In this document: one piece after another, positions 1 through 8,824 of the stretch
Numbering within the stretch: the first letter of the stretch is position 1
Layout: every line of letters begins with the position of its first letter
Program-made: the position numbers and the translations under genes
Notes under the pieces: model-generated
The model's database searches: none
Seen by the model: the letters and a program-made list of their open reading frames with translations, nothing else
What the model was told of the DNA's origin: nothing
Assembly (NCBI GenBank): GCA_021832085.1
Contig: JAKBLM010000009.1
Span: forward strand, 1 to 64,000
Source: Acidobacteriota bacterium
Lineage (GTDB): Bacteria > Acidobacteriota > Terriglobia > Acidiferrales > UBA7541
Direction of reading: 5' to 3'
Length of the DNA stretch: 64,000 nt

Positions 1-27
1 CTCGGTCGTATCCTTGTTCGGGGTCAT
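1..27 (-). CDS. 5' end of an unidentified gene running off the left edge
   Basis: An ATG on the minus strand at 27-25 is preceded, ten bases upstream, by a strong AAGGAGG ribosome binding site (about 38-44). Nine codons (MTPNKDTTE) are visible before the window ends. Nothing can be said about function. The gene is divergent from the HAD phosphatase. The call rests on the ribosome binding site alone. Confidence 0.4.
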
Positions 28-155
28 GCTCCGTCTTCCTCCTTGTCAGGTTCTCGCAAACCGATAATTGGAAAACGTCATGACCCCTTCCGCAAAATAA
101 TTTGCTGAACTTGTGCAACATAACCGGCACAGGGAAGGCAAGAGCAGGAGTGAAG

Positions 156-866
156 GTGCCAGAAAGAATAACGACGCAGATTTTTTGCAGTGCGCTTCTT
201 TTCGATCTGGATGGCGTGTTGATCGATTCCACACCGGCCGTGGCACGGGTGTGGAGACAATGGGCGATCGAGCGGGGATTCGACCCAGACGAGGTGGTGC
301 ACAAGGCGCACGGCCGTCCCAGCCTTTCCACCGTGCGCGACTATCTCCCCAACGCCGATCATGCAGCCGAGAATCGGGAAATCGAAAGGCGGGAGATGGA
401 AGATCTGGAAGGGGTGGTTCCCTGGCCGGGAGCCTTGGAATTGTTGAGTGGCCTGCCGCCGGACCGGTGGGCGATCGTGACCTCCTGCACGCGACCGCTG
501 GCGGAGCTGCGCGTCAGAGTGGCCGGGCTGCCGCAGCCGACGTGCTTCGTTACCTCGGACGACATTGTTCACGGCAAGCCTGCGCCGGAGCCCTACCAGA
601 AGGGCGCCGGGCTGCTTGGTTTCCCACCGGAAGACTGTGTAGTAGTGGAAGATGTTCCCGCCGGAGTCATGGCCGGCAAAGCCGCTGGGGCGCGCGTGGC
701 GGCGCTGTGCACCACGATGAACGAGGAGGAACTTCGCGAAGCGGGAGCGGATTGGGTGCTCGACAACTGCGGCGGGATTTCGCTGGCCGGGCCACAGCTT
801 TGGGAAGGCCGCCTTGCGCTCACGCTGAACCTGAGAGCCCCACTTGTCCGGCCGGTGCTGGACTGA
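156..866 (+). CDS. HAD-superfamily (subfamily IA) sugar-phosphate phosphatase-like hydrolase
   Basis: The protein (about 236 aa) carries the HAD motif I DLDGVLIDS close to its N terminus, a motif II-type VTSC segment, the KPAPEPY motif III lysine and the VVVEDVPAGV motif IV acidic pair. This is the arrangement of small cytosolic sugar-phosphate or polyol-phosphate phosphatases. I chose the GTG at 156 because AGGAG lies at 146-150, five bases upstream, and because family members begin a few residues before motif I. The frame is open from a TTG at 102. It converges on the arabinofuranosidase gene, with 36 bases between the stops, so it may dephosphorylate a pentose-derived metabolite. That substrate is inference from context. 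Confidence 0.8.
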   Translation: MPERITTQIFCSALLFDLDGVLIDSTPAVARVWRQWAIERGFDPDEVVHKAHGRPSLSTVRDYLPNADHAAENREIERREMEDLEGVVPWPGALELLSGLPPDRWAIVTSCTRPLAELRVRVAGLPQPTCFVTSDDIVHGKPAPEPYQKGAGLLGFPPEDCVVVEDVPAGVMAGKAAGARVAALCTTMNEEELREAGADWVLDNCGGISLAGPQLWEGRLALTLNLRAPLVRPVLD

Positions 867-902
867 CGCGCGGCACAAGTGCCGGCGGGCAAAGTAGCTC
901 CC

Positions 903-2501
903 TCAAGCCTGGTCGAGAACCAAAACCTGCAGCGAGTGCGCCGGGCAGGTGTGCCGAAACCGGCGAGCCGCGCCGGAAATCGTGCTGCGTTTCGCTATCA
1001 CGTTGTGCGGCTCGGCAAAGGTGTTGGTCACGTTCAGATTCGCCCCGTTCACTTCGAAGAGCGTTCCGGTAGCTTGCGGGCGGAATCCTTCCATTTCAAT
1101 GTTGACCGGGATGTCGGCCGTGGGATGGCGATTGACCAGGGCGAGGGTCAGCTTGCGGTTGGCGTCGTCGGTAGTTGCGGAAACGTCGAGGTACGGGGTG
1201 CTCGGCATGCCGGGAAAGGCGTCGGAGCGGACGAGGGCGTCCAGCGCGATGTTGCCCGCGTAGTTGGAGTAGAGCAGGAAGGGATAGTAGATCGTCTGGA
1301 GGACCAGGCCCGTCCGGTTGGTCATGATCGGAGCAAGCACATTGACGAGTTGGGCGAGGCATGCCAGCCGAACGCTGTTGCACATGCGGTGGAAAATATT
1401 CAGCGCGGAAGCGACCCAGAGCGCGTCGCGCAGGTTGTAGATCTCTTCGAGCTTGTGCGGATTGCCAGGTTGTGCTCCGGACCGGAACCAGATGTTCCAT
1501 TCGTCGGCGGCGATGGCGATGGGCTTTCGGGGAGGGCGATTGGCCATGACGGCAGTGATCACGCCCTCGAGGGCGCGCAGCTGATCGTGGAAATAGGTGG
1601 CATCGCGCATTTCCTTTTCGGTGTTCAAGCTGCCGCCATAGTGATGAAGGGAAATGTAATCGATGATTTCCGTGAGCTGTTCGAGCACTCGCACATCCCA
1701 ATTCACGCTGGTGTCGCCCACGGCCACCAGCCTGAGCGTCGGGTCCATCCATTTCATGAGCTTCGCGTATTGCAGGGCGTCGGCGGAGTAATTGCGGGCA
1801 TCCATCTGCCCGATTTCCCAACCGCCGTAAACCTCGTTGCCAAGCCCCCAGAGTTTCACTTTATAGGGAGCTAGATGGCCGTTCTTGCGCCGCTGGTTGG
1901 CCCAGTAGGTGTTCTCGGTGCCGTTGCAGTATTCGACCCAGTCGGCGGCCTCCTGCATGGTTCCAGTGCCCATGTTCACGGTGATATAGGGCTGGACCTG
2001 AAGTTTCTCGCAGTACCGGAGAAACTCGTCGGTCCCAAACTGGTTGGAATCGACTTCCTGCCAGGCGGGGTCCCAGCGAGGAGGACGCTTGTTCTTGGGC
2101 CCAATACCGTCTTTCCAGTTGTAGCCGGAGGCGAAATTCCCGCCCGGCCACCGGAGCACGGAAATGCGGAGGCCCTTGATGGCCCGCATGACGTCCTCGC
2201 GGTAGCCCTCGCTGTCGGAGAGAGGCGAACCGGGATCGTAAACGCCCCCGTAAATGCAGCGGCCCAATTCCTCAATGAAACTGCCGTAGATATTGCGGTC
2301 GATTTCACCGATCCTGCGGTCGAAATCGAGCTTGACCAGGGACGAGGCGGCGCTCTTGCCGGCAGCCTCTTGCTCCATTTCGAGCGTGCCGGGAGCGGCC
2401 CAGCCGAGTGTGGGAGAAAGCAAAGGAAGCGTCGCGACGCCGAGCGCCGCCGTGACTCCGTTTTTCAGAAAACCGCGCCTTCCGGGATTTTGAACCGCCA
2501 T
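903..2501 (-). CDS. Exported alpha-L-arabinofuranosidase, glycoside hydrolase family 51
   Basis: This 532-aa protein starts with a Tat-type signal (RR at residues 8-9, then a hydrophobic stretch to about residue 36), so it is probably exported folded to the periplasm. The GH51 catalytic sites are visible: acid/base Glu223 in LWGLGNEVYG and nucleophile Glu334 in AADEWNIWF, with the RWPGGNF strand at about 117-123. It should release terminal non-reducing alpha-L-arabinofuranosyl residues from arabinan, arabinoxylan or arabinogalactan. The start is supported by a GAGG seven bases upstream. It is transcribed divergently from the DUF5695-like gene, across a spacer that holds two LacI-type operator sites. 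Confidence 0.93.
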   Translation of the reverse strand: MAVQNPGRRGFLKNGVTAALGVATLPLLSPTLGWAAPGTLEMEQEAAGKSAASSLVKLDFDRRIGEIDRNIYGSFIEELGRCIYGGVYDPGSPLSDSEGYREDVMRAIKGLRISVLRWPGGNFASGYNWKDGIGPKNKRPPRWDPAWQEVDSNQFGTDEFLRYCEKLQVQPYITVNMGTGTMQEAADWVEYCNGTENTYWANQRRKNGHLAPYKVKLWGLGNEVYGGWEIGQMDARNYSADALQYAKLMKWMDPTLRLVAVGDTSVNWDVRVLEQLTEIIDYISLHHYGGSLNTEKEMRDATYFHDQLRALEGVITAVMANRPPRKPIAIAADEWNIWFRSGAQPGNPHKLEEIYNLRDALWVASALNIFHRMCNSVRLACLAQLVNVLAPIMTNRTGLVLQTIYYPFLLYSNYAGNIALDALVRSDAFPGMPSTPYLDVSATTDDANRKLTLALVNRHPTADIPVNIEMEGFRPQATGTLFEVNGANLNVTNTFAEPHNVIAKRSTISGAARRFRHTCPAHSLQVLVLDQA

Positions 2502-2583
2502 CCCTGAGCCTCACTTTCCGGTGATGGGGAGAATTCGAGTCCGCGCGTGCAATCATTTCCCCCAACGCTGACCTATTTATGCT

Positions 2584-2596
2584 AAAAACGTTTACT
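2584..2596 (-). promoter_or_regulatory. LacI-family-type operator, copy 1
   Basis: On the minus strand this reads GTAAACGTTTTT around a perfect AAACGTTT core (2586-2593). It lies 82 bases upstream of the GH51 start codon, in the spacer shared with the divergent gene. CG-centred AAACGTTT palindromes are typical of LacI/GalR-family sugar regulators. Use as an operator is inferred from recurrence of the motif across the locus. Confidence 0.6.
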
Positions 2597-2693
2597 CGTC
2601 AACTGTCGAATGAGCTGTTCAGCGTTCGGAGCCGCCAGTGCTTGCGAGACAACAAAAGACGAAGCGGAGAAGCGGATTGGCGAGCGATTGTTC

Positions 2694-2706
2694 GTAAACG
2701 TTTTCA
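2694..2706 (+). promoter_or_regulatory. LacI-family-type operator, copy 2
   Basis: GTAAACGTTTTC lies 30 bases upstream of the proposed GTG start at 2736. It is in inverted orientation to copy 1, with the two centres 110 bp apart. The 12-mer is identical to copy 3 in front of the GH127 gene. Confidence 0.6.
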
Positions 2707-2735
2707 GACAATTTCCCCTCAGGAGCAGACCGGCC

Positions 2736-5700
2736 GTGAAATTCGCCTCCGTTTCCCTCCGCCAAGCAATCCGCCGCGGTAGCCAGCCCCAACCCGCCGC
2801 GAGCACGAACACACCCCACGAACCACGCGCAACCAGTGGCGCCAGCTTCTGCAGGGCGGCAGGGCTCCGGGGAGATGGCCGGCTACTAAGGGCGTTTCTG
2901 CTGGCCGGATTGGCGCTCGGGGCCTGTTCGCCGGCGTATGCCGGGGGGCAACATCATCTCTCGGACGCCCAATTCCGGATCGATTATTCGGCGTCGGGAA
3001 TCACCGCGATTCACCGCGTGGACGACAGGTACGACACAAACTATATCGCTCGAGGCGCCACCCTGGGAGACCTGATCATCCGCTACCGCATCATGGGCCA
3101 ACAGCAATGGGAGAAGGCTTCCGCCGCCATGATCAACCGCGCACCCAGTCGGCCCGGTTCCTCGGTTTCTTATACGATCGGTGTCGGAGTACCGACGATT
3201 GCCAGAAGCAGCCGGCCTTTGGCTTCGGTGCGGTCTTTTGGCCTGTTTGCCCTGGGTGACGGGATCGTCCCGACCAGTTCCGGCGAAAGGGAGATCCCCC
3301 GTTACGAATGGACTGGCCGCAAGGGAAGCCGAGAATGGGTGCAGTACGGTTTTCCGAAGGCGGAGAAGGTGTGGGCCAGCGAAGTGTATTGGGTAGTGCA
3401 CCAGGGGCCGGGCGAGCCGTGCGAATTGCCGAAAAGCTGGCGGGTGCTATACCGGCATGCGGGCGGGTGGCACGCAGTGAATGCGACTACGCCCTACACG
3501 ATTGCCGCCAATCGTTTCAACCGAGTGAAGTTCGCCCCGGTCACCACCACGGCCCTGCGCATCGAAGTGCAATTACCGGCAAACGCGACCTCCGGTCTTT
3601 TTCAGTGGAGGGTCAACGACCAGACCGCTCGGAAAGTCATTCCCATCCGTGATCTCGACGTCAGCGAAAGGTTCCATTTGCAGGGCGGGGCATTGTTGTG
3701 GACGCTGACGCTGAAAAACGAGACGAATCAGAAACTGGAAGTCGGCGATCTCGGGCTGCCGCTGCCGTTCAACGACCATTATGTGTGGAACAAAACGATC
3801 ACCTATACGCGGCGGCTGATCCGGCACAGCTTCATTGCCGGCAACGGCTCCTTCATCTTCTGGATGCGGACCGACGCCATCGGCCCGTTCCTCGTCATGA
3901 CACCGGCGCGCAACACCGCGCTCGAATATTTCACCTTCCAAGCTTACCGGGGCTACGCCGCGTACATTCATTCGGCTGCCAGCGTGGCGGTGGTGCGCGC
4001 CAAAGGCGGCAAGTGGCCGCTGCCCACCACTCAGTTGCTGCTGGCGCCCAAGGGACAGCCAGGCGCTACGGCGCGCTACGGCTTCCGTTTCGGCTGGGCG
4101 CGGAATTACGCGGGCGTGCGCCATGAGCTTTACGAGCAGCACCTGTTCGACGTGAACGTTGTGCCGGGCATGACCGATCCGATGGACTTGCCGGTGCGGT
4201 TCTCATTGCACACGCGGAACCGGATTCGGGCGATCGTCCCTCAGCATCCACGAAGCACCCGACTCCGGTATCTGGGCGAGCGAGGCAAAAACGTGCTCCT
4301 CTACCGCGTGCGCTTCTCCCGTCTCGGCGAAAACATGCTCACGGTGAAATACGGCCGCGGCCGCTATCTCACGCTGCAATTCTTCGTCACCCAGCCGCTC
4401 GAAACCCTGATCAAGAAGCGGGCCGCGTTCATCGTGTCGCACGAACAACATCGCAATCCGAAAAAGTGGTACAACGGCCTGTTTTCCCAATGGGACATGA
4501 AGCACCAGGTGCTGCGCGGTCCGGACAACCTCGACCACCTGCGGCGCTACATGGTCGCGTGCGACGACCCGATTCTCGGCAAAGCCGAATTCATCGCCGA
4601 GAAGAATGTCTACTATCCCAACGCCAAAGAGATCGCCGCAGTCGAATACTATATTCGGCACTACGTTTGGGGCGGATTACAGGAAACCACCAAGGAAAAG
4701 TTTCCCTATGCCGTCTACGGGATCCCGAACTGGTATGTGAATCGCCACAGTCCCGATCCCGGCCCGGGAGGGCGGGAGCATGTCTGGAGGATCTACGATT
4801 ACCCGCATGTTTTCGGGATGTACTACTACATGTACCGAGTGGCGAAGCTCTATCCGAATCTGACTCATTACCTCAATGCCGAAGGCTATCTCGAACGCGC
4901 CTTCGGCACCGCTAAAGCCTTCTTCACCGTTCCCTACGAGCTGATCCACTGGTCGGCCTACCAGACCGGCACCTACGATGAACTGGTGATTCCCAAGATT
5001 GTCCAGGCGCTTCGGGAGAACGGTCATCCGAAACAGGCGGCTTGGCTCGCGTCGCAATGGCAGAAGAAGGTCGAATATTTCGTCAATGATCACCCCGATC
5101 TGTTCCATTCCGAATATCCCTTTGATTCGACGGGCTTCGAATCGACGGAAGCATTGGCCAAGTACGCGATGGAACACGTGTTGCGACTAGGCGAAACCGT
5201 TTCCGCCGGCAACGGGGAAACCGCTTTCCAACGCCTGGTGAGCTATCAAGCCGCTCGGAAGTTCCTGCGCGAACAGATACGGCTGAACATCGGCGACCGT
5301 GGCTGGCTGGAGACGGCCTATTTCGATCTCGGAAGCGATTATAGAGCGGCGGGCAACGCCAACTACACGCTAAGCTATATGTCGCAAATGGGCGGCTGGG
5401 CAATCCTCGACTACGCGCTTCATTTCGCCTCGAATCCCGTGCCCTACCTGCGGCTGGGCTACGCCTCCTATCTGAGCTCATGGGCGCTCGTGAATGCCGG
5501 AACGAAGGCTTCCGATTATGGCTACTGGTATCCAGGCAAAAACAACGACGGTGCCGCGAGCGGGGGATTCCAACCCGCGCCATGGGGGAAAGTCTGGTTC
5601 GGGAATTTCGAAACCGGCCGAGGCCCATGGTGGTATTCGGGGGAGATTGACCTGGGTTTCACTGGAGCCCTTCGCACGGCGGCGACGATCGTCGTCAAGG

Positions 5701-6104
5701 ACCCGATCTTCGGGCTCTACGCCTACGGCGGAAAACTCAAGCGGCACAAATCACTGATAGAAGTGGTCCCCAAGGACGGCTTGCGCGCCCGATTCCACAT
5801 TCTTCTCGGCAACGAGAACTTATACATTCGGCTTTCTCGCGACGGCTTCAAAAAGGGGCTGCCGGTTGCCTTCAACGACTCCCTGAGCCGGATCGCGTTC
5901 ACACTGGGCAACCGAACGCATAACCGTCATCGGACGACGATTCAAATCACCGGATTGCCACAGGGCATCTACCAAGTGAACCTTAACGGGCGGCGCTACG
6001 AGCGTATCATCAGTGAACACGGGGCGGAAAAGGAGATTGTCGTTACGGTGAGTGGAAACGGTGTGCCGGTGAGTCTCACGCGCTTTGGCGCGAGCGGGCG
6101 CTAG
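2736..6104 (+). CDS. Large exported DUF5695-like protein, putative polysaccharide-active enzyme
   Basis: The product is about 1122 aa. The GTG at 2736 is preferred because AGGAG lies at 2721-2725, ten bases upstream; an in-frame ATG at 2610 has no comparable site. A long basic N-terminal region leads to a hydrophobic stretch ending LALGAC-SPAYA, which could be a signal peptidase I site or a lipobox. The N-terminal half looks beta-rich. The second half is rich in aromatic and helical segments (YDYPHV, FDSTGFEST) as in alpha/alpha-barrel sugar enzymes. A paralogue at 10460-13255 shares the order of these motifs. I assign DUF5695 from memory of the family; the activity is unknown. Context suggests action on an arabinose-containing glycan. 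Confidence 0.7.
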   Translation: MKFASVSLRQAIRRGSQPQPAASTNTPHEPRATSGASFCRAAGLRGDGRLLRAFLLAGLALGACSPAYAGGQHHLSDAQFRIDYSASGITAIHRVDDRYDTNYIARGATLGDLIIRYRIMGQQQWEKASAAMINRAPSRPGSSVSYTIGVGVPTIARSSRPLASVRSFGLFALGDGIVPTSSGEREIPRYEWTGRKGSREWVQYGFPKAEKVWASEVYWVVHQGPGEPCELPKSWRVLYRHAGGWHAVNATTPYTIAANRFNRVKFAPVTTTALRIEVQLPANATSGLFQWRVNDQTARKVIPIRDLDVSERFHLQGGALLWTLTLKNETNQKLEVGDLGLPLPFNDHYVWNKTITYTRRLIRHSFIAGNGSFIFWMRTDAIGPFLVMTPARNTALEYFTFQAYRGYAAYIHSAASVAVVRAKGGKWPLPTTQLLLAPKGQPGATARYGFRFGWARNYAGVRHELYEQHLFDVNVVPGMTDPMDLPVRFSLHTRNRIRAIVPQHPRSTRLRYLGERGKNVLLYRVRFSRLGENMLTVKYGRGRYLTLQFFVTQPLETLIKKRAAFIVSHEQHRNPKKWYNGLFSQWDMKHQVLRGPDNLDHLRRYMVACDDPILGKAEFIAEKNVYYPNAKEIAAVEYYIRHYVWGGLQETTKEKFPYAVYGIPNWYVNRHSPDPGPGGREHVWRIYDYPHVFGMYYYMYRVAKLYPNLTHYLNAEGYLERAFGTAKAFFTVPYELIHWSAYQTGTYDELVIPKIVQALRENGHPKQAAWLASQWQKKVEYFVNDHPDLFHSEYPFDSTGFESTEALAKYAMEHVLRLGETVSAGNGETAFQRLVSYQAARKFLREQIRLNIGDRGWLETAYFDLGSDYRAAGNANYTLSYMSQMGGWAILDYALHFASNPVPYLRLGYASYLSSWALVNAGTKASDYGYWYPGKNNDGAASGGFQPAPWGKVWFGNFETGRGPWWYSGEIDLGFTGALRTAATIVVKDPIFGLYAYGGKLKRHKSLIEVVPKDGLRARFHILLGNENLYIRLSRDGFKKGLPVAFNDSLSRIAFTLGNRTHNRHRTTIQITGLPQGIYQVNLNGRRYERIISEHGAEKEIVVTVSGNGVPVSLTRFGASGR

Positions 6105-6529
6105 CCAGGAGGTCCAGTACGAGAAGGGCGTGAAAAAGGCTTGCTTGAGCGGGGAAATGGCTGTATATGGTTTGCGAACTCCTTGGGTCAGTATGCTAAG
6201 GGAGTTCGTCCTTGTTTGCAGTAAACGTTTTCTAGGCCCCTTTGCCACGAGCTTGTTTGCTACGAGGGCCGGGACTGCACAACTCATGTTCTACGGCGAA
6301 CCGCCGGCAGGCGCCTTCCTCCACACCGCAGCGGGCCCGGAAAGAAATTCCGCTGCGAGTCGCTACGCAATCTTGTCTGCCCCCTCGCGGCAGACCCTGG
6401 CTCATCCCTTCCCGTCCCTGCGGACTCGGGAGTTTGGTCCCCGACCCTGGCGGGTCACGACGTGGCCAGCTTGCGACAAAATGTTGACGCGAGCTGCGAC
6501 GATACAAACTGTGGAAGGAGGAAACCGGT
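6105..6529 (+). promoter_or_regulatory. Upstream region of the GH127 gene with LacI-type operator copy 3
   Basis: No convincing gene fills these 425 bases. CAGTAAACGTTTTCTAG at 6219-6235 carries the AAACGTTT core (6223-6230) and repeats the 12-mer of copy 2 exactly. It lies about 300 bases upstream of the GH127 start, so either the leader is long or the promoter is well upstream of the gene. I could not place a convincing -35/-10 pair. Confidence 0.55.
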
Positions 6530-8518
6530 ATGACAATTTGGGATAAGGATTTTTCGCGAAGGAAGTTTTTGCTGGGCGCGGCGGCAGCCACGGGGATGGA
6601 ATTGCTTCCCAAGCCTCTCCTCGCGCTTTCAAAGATGGACGCCACCGGATCCGCCGGAGCGGCCTTGGGTTCGGCTCCTGCGAAGCACCCACGTCCCGGG
6701 TTCATGCATCGCGCGCCGATTGCGGTTGAGCCGTTTTCGATGCACGACGTGCGCCTCCGGCCTGGTCCGTTCTTGGACCAGATGGAGATCAATCGCAAGT
6801 TCATGGGGTCGATTCCCAACGACCGCCTGTTGCATATGTTCCGGTTGACTTCCAAGCTTTCTTCGTCGGCGCAGCCCTTGGGCGGCTGGGAAAATCCGAA
6901 ATGCGAATTGCGGGGCCATTTTTCGGGCGGCCATTATCTTTCCGCTTCGGCGCAGATGTACGCGGCCACCGGCGATGAAGACGTAAAGAAGAAGGCGGAT
7001 GAACTGGTGGCTCAGCTTGCCATCTGCCAGAAGGCCAACAAGAACGGTTATCTGAGCGCCTTTCCGATCGAGGAATTCGACCGACTGCGTAACGGGCAGC
7101 CGGTTTGGGCTCCCTTCTACACCATTCACAAGATCATGGCTGGCCATTTCGACATGTATCGTCACACCGGCAACGAGCAAGCGCTCGACACCCTGGAGAA
7201 GATGGCGGGATGGGTGGGGCAATGGGTTTTCCCGCTGAGCGATGACCAGATGGCGCGCATCCTCGAGGTCGAGCAAGGGGGAATGTTCGAGGTGCTCTGC
7301 AACCTGGCGGCAGCGACCGGGAAATCGCAGTATCTGGGGATCGCTCACCGGTTCGATCAGAAGCAGTTCTTCGATCCGCTGGCCCGGTTCAAGGACGAAC
7401 TCACCGGTCTCCACGCCAATACGAATATTCCGAAGGTGATCGGGACGGCGCGCTTTTATGAGATTACCGGCGATCGTCGTTACTATGACATCTCCGCCGT
7501 TTTCTGGAAAGCCGTCACAGGACATCGCATTTACGCCACCGGGGGCACCGGCGACGGTGAATACTGGACGACAGCAGCCGGCCATTTGAAGGGGACGCTA
7601 AACGAATGGAACGAGGAGTGCTGCTGCGGCTATAACATGCTCAAGCTTACCCGTCATTTGTTCCACTGGACGGCGGACCCGAAGCTGATGGATTACTACG
7701 AGCGGACACTCTTCAACAGCCGGCTGGGCACGCAAAACTCTGAGGGAATGAAGGGTTACTTTGTGCCGCTCGGCTCGGGCTACTGGAAGTATTACAACAC
7801 GCGCTGGGATTCCTTCTGGTGCTGTACGGGAACCGGACTGGAAGATTTTTCGAAATTTAACAACACGATCTATTACCACGACGACCAAGGCATCTACGTG
7901 AATCTCTACATCGCTTCGGAAGTGAACTGGAAAGAAAAGGGCGTACGGCTGCGCCAGGAGACAAACTTCCCCGAGCAGGCAAGCGCCACGTTTGTGATTC
8001 AGGCCGCTCATCCGGTGGAGATGGCCCTGAACTTACGGATTCCCTATTGGGCTACCGAAGGCGGGACGGTGAAGCTGAACGGCGAAACGATTCCTGTTTT
8101 CTCGAATCCCAGCAGCTATCTGACGCTGTACCGCGTCTGGAAGAACGGTGATCGCGTGGAGATCATGTTGCCGATGAGCCTGCGTACCGAGGCGCTACCG
8201 GACGATGAAACGCGCCAGGTGGTGATGTACGGCCCGTGCGTCCTCGCTGGTCGACTCGGCCGGAACGGTCTCACCAAGCAGATGCTCTTCTCCGCTTATG
8301 ACACCTCGCCCCGCGGCACGCCGGCCGTTGTTCCCCCGCTCAACAACGCCCGGGTGGACAAGTTCGACTGGGTCGAGCCATCGGGACCGCCTATGACGTT
8401 CCACCTGAGTGGGCAAAGCGAGCCCACCGAGTTGATACCGTTCTACCAGGTTCACGGTGAAAAATACGCCGTCTATTGGCAACTGAAGGAGCCACACCGG
8501 CCACGGTTCTTCCTGTAG
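6530..8518 (+). CDS. Exported beta-L-arabinofuranosidase-type glycoside hydrolase, family GH127 (DUF1680)
   Basis: This 662-aa protein has a Tat-like signal (SRRKFLLGAAAA at about residues 9-20) and the metal-cysteine site of GH127. An acidic-cysteine cluster NEECCCGYN (Glu362/Glu363, Cys364-366) is followed by FWCCTG (Cys431-432), matching the Glu/Cys ligands and nucleophile cysteine known from Bifidobacterium HypBA1. The (alpha/alpha)6 barrel is followed by a C-terminal beta region. The family removes beta-L-arabinofuranosyl residues, for example from hydroxyproline-linked arabino-oligosaccharides. The start is backed by AAGGAGG shortly upstream. With the GH51 gene it covers alpha- and beta-linked arabinofuranose. 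Confidence 0.9.
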   Translation: MTIWDKDFSRRKFLLGAAAATGMELLPKPLLALSKMDATGSAGAALGSAPAKHPRPGFMHRAPIAVEPFSMHDVRLRPGPFLDQMEINRKFMGSIPNDRLLHMFRLTSKLSSSAQPLGGWENPKCELRGHFSGGHYLSASAQMYAATGDEDVKKKADELVAQLAICQKANKNGYLSAFPIEEFDRLRNGQPVWAPFYTIHKIMAGHFDMYRHTGNEQALDTLEKMAGWVGQWVFPLSDDQMARILEVEQGGMFEVLCNLAAATGKSQYLGIAHRFDQKQFFDPLARFKDELTGLHANTNIPKVIGTARFYEITGDRRYYDISAVFWKAVTGHRIYATGGTGDGEYWTTAAGHLKGTLNEWNEECCCGYNMLKLTRHLFHWTADPKLMDYYERTLFNSRLGTQNSEGMKGYFVPLGSGYWKYYNTRWDSFWCCTGTGLEDFSKFNNTIYYHDDQGIYVNLYIASEVNWKEKGVRLRQETNFPEQASATFVIQAAHPVEMALNLRIPYWATEGGTVKLNGETIPVFSNPSSYLTLYRVWKNGDRVEIMLPMSLRTEALPDDETRQVVMYGPCVLAGRLGRNGLTKQMLFSAYDTSPRGTPAVVPPLNNARVDKFDWVEPSGPPMTFHLSGQSEPTELIPFYQVHGEKYAVYWQLKEPHRPRFFL

Positions 8519-8560
8519 CGGCAGTTTGCAGCTCGAGGAAATTGGAAGTGGCAGGCCGTC

Positions 8561-8589
8561 GGGGTATGAGAGGGAAGCTCTCATGCCCC
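8561..8589 (+). terminator. Strong hairpin after the GH127 gene
   Basis: GGGGTATGAGAG (8561-8572) pairs with CTCTCATGCCCC (8578-8589) through twelve base pairs including one G-T wobble, with a five-base GGAAG loop. It sits 42 bases after the GH127 stop. No good U-tract follows, so termination may be rho-assisted or the hairpin may stabilise the transcript end. I see no gene in the rest of 8519-8824. Confidence 0.5.
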
Positions 8590-8824
8590 GAATCGTTTCC
8601 GGCTCGATAGGGCGGCGTCCGGCGGCGTTTGCATCACATTCCTCGCGGAGCGATTCCCGTTCAAGAAGTCGAATCGGAAGGCAAATTTTTAAAGGCAGGC
8701 CAATCCGGGCAGGCGTGTGTGAAAACGGGGAATGGCCTTGCAATCGCTAGAAGGCCACCGCACCGCGGATGGCGGAAGGACCGGTTTCCCCAGTTCCTCA
8801 CGCCGGCCGCGGCGGCGGAAGATA

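Noticed and set aside
871..884. Palindrome CGGCAC-AA-GTGCCG between the converging HAD and GH51 genes as a terminator
   Set aside because: The two-base loop cannot form a stable hairpin as drawn and no U-tract follows.
6470..6520. TTGACG followed by TACAAA as a sigma-70 promoter of the GH127 gene
   Set aside because: The spacing of 13 bases is too short.
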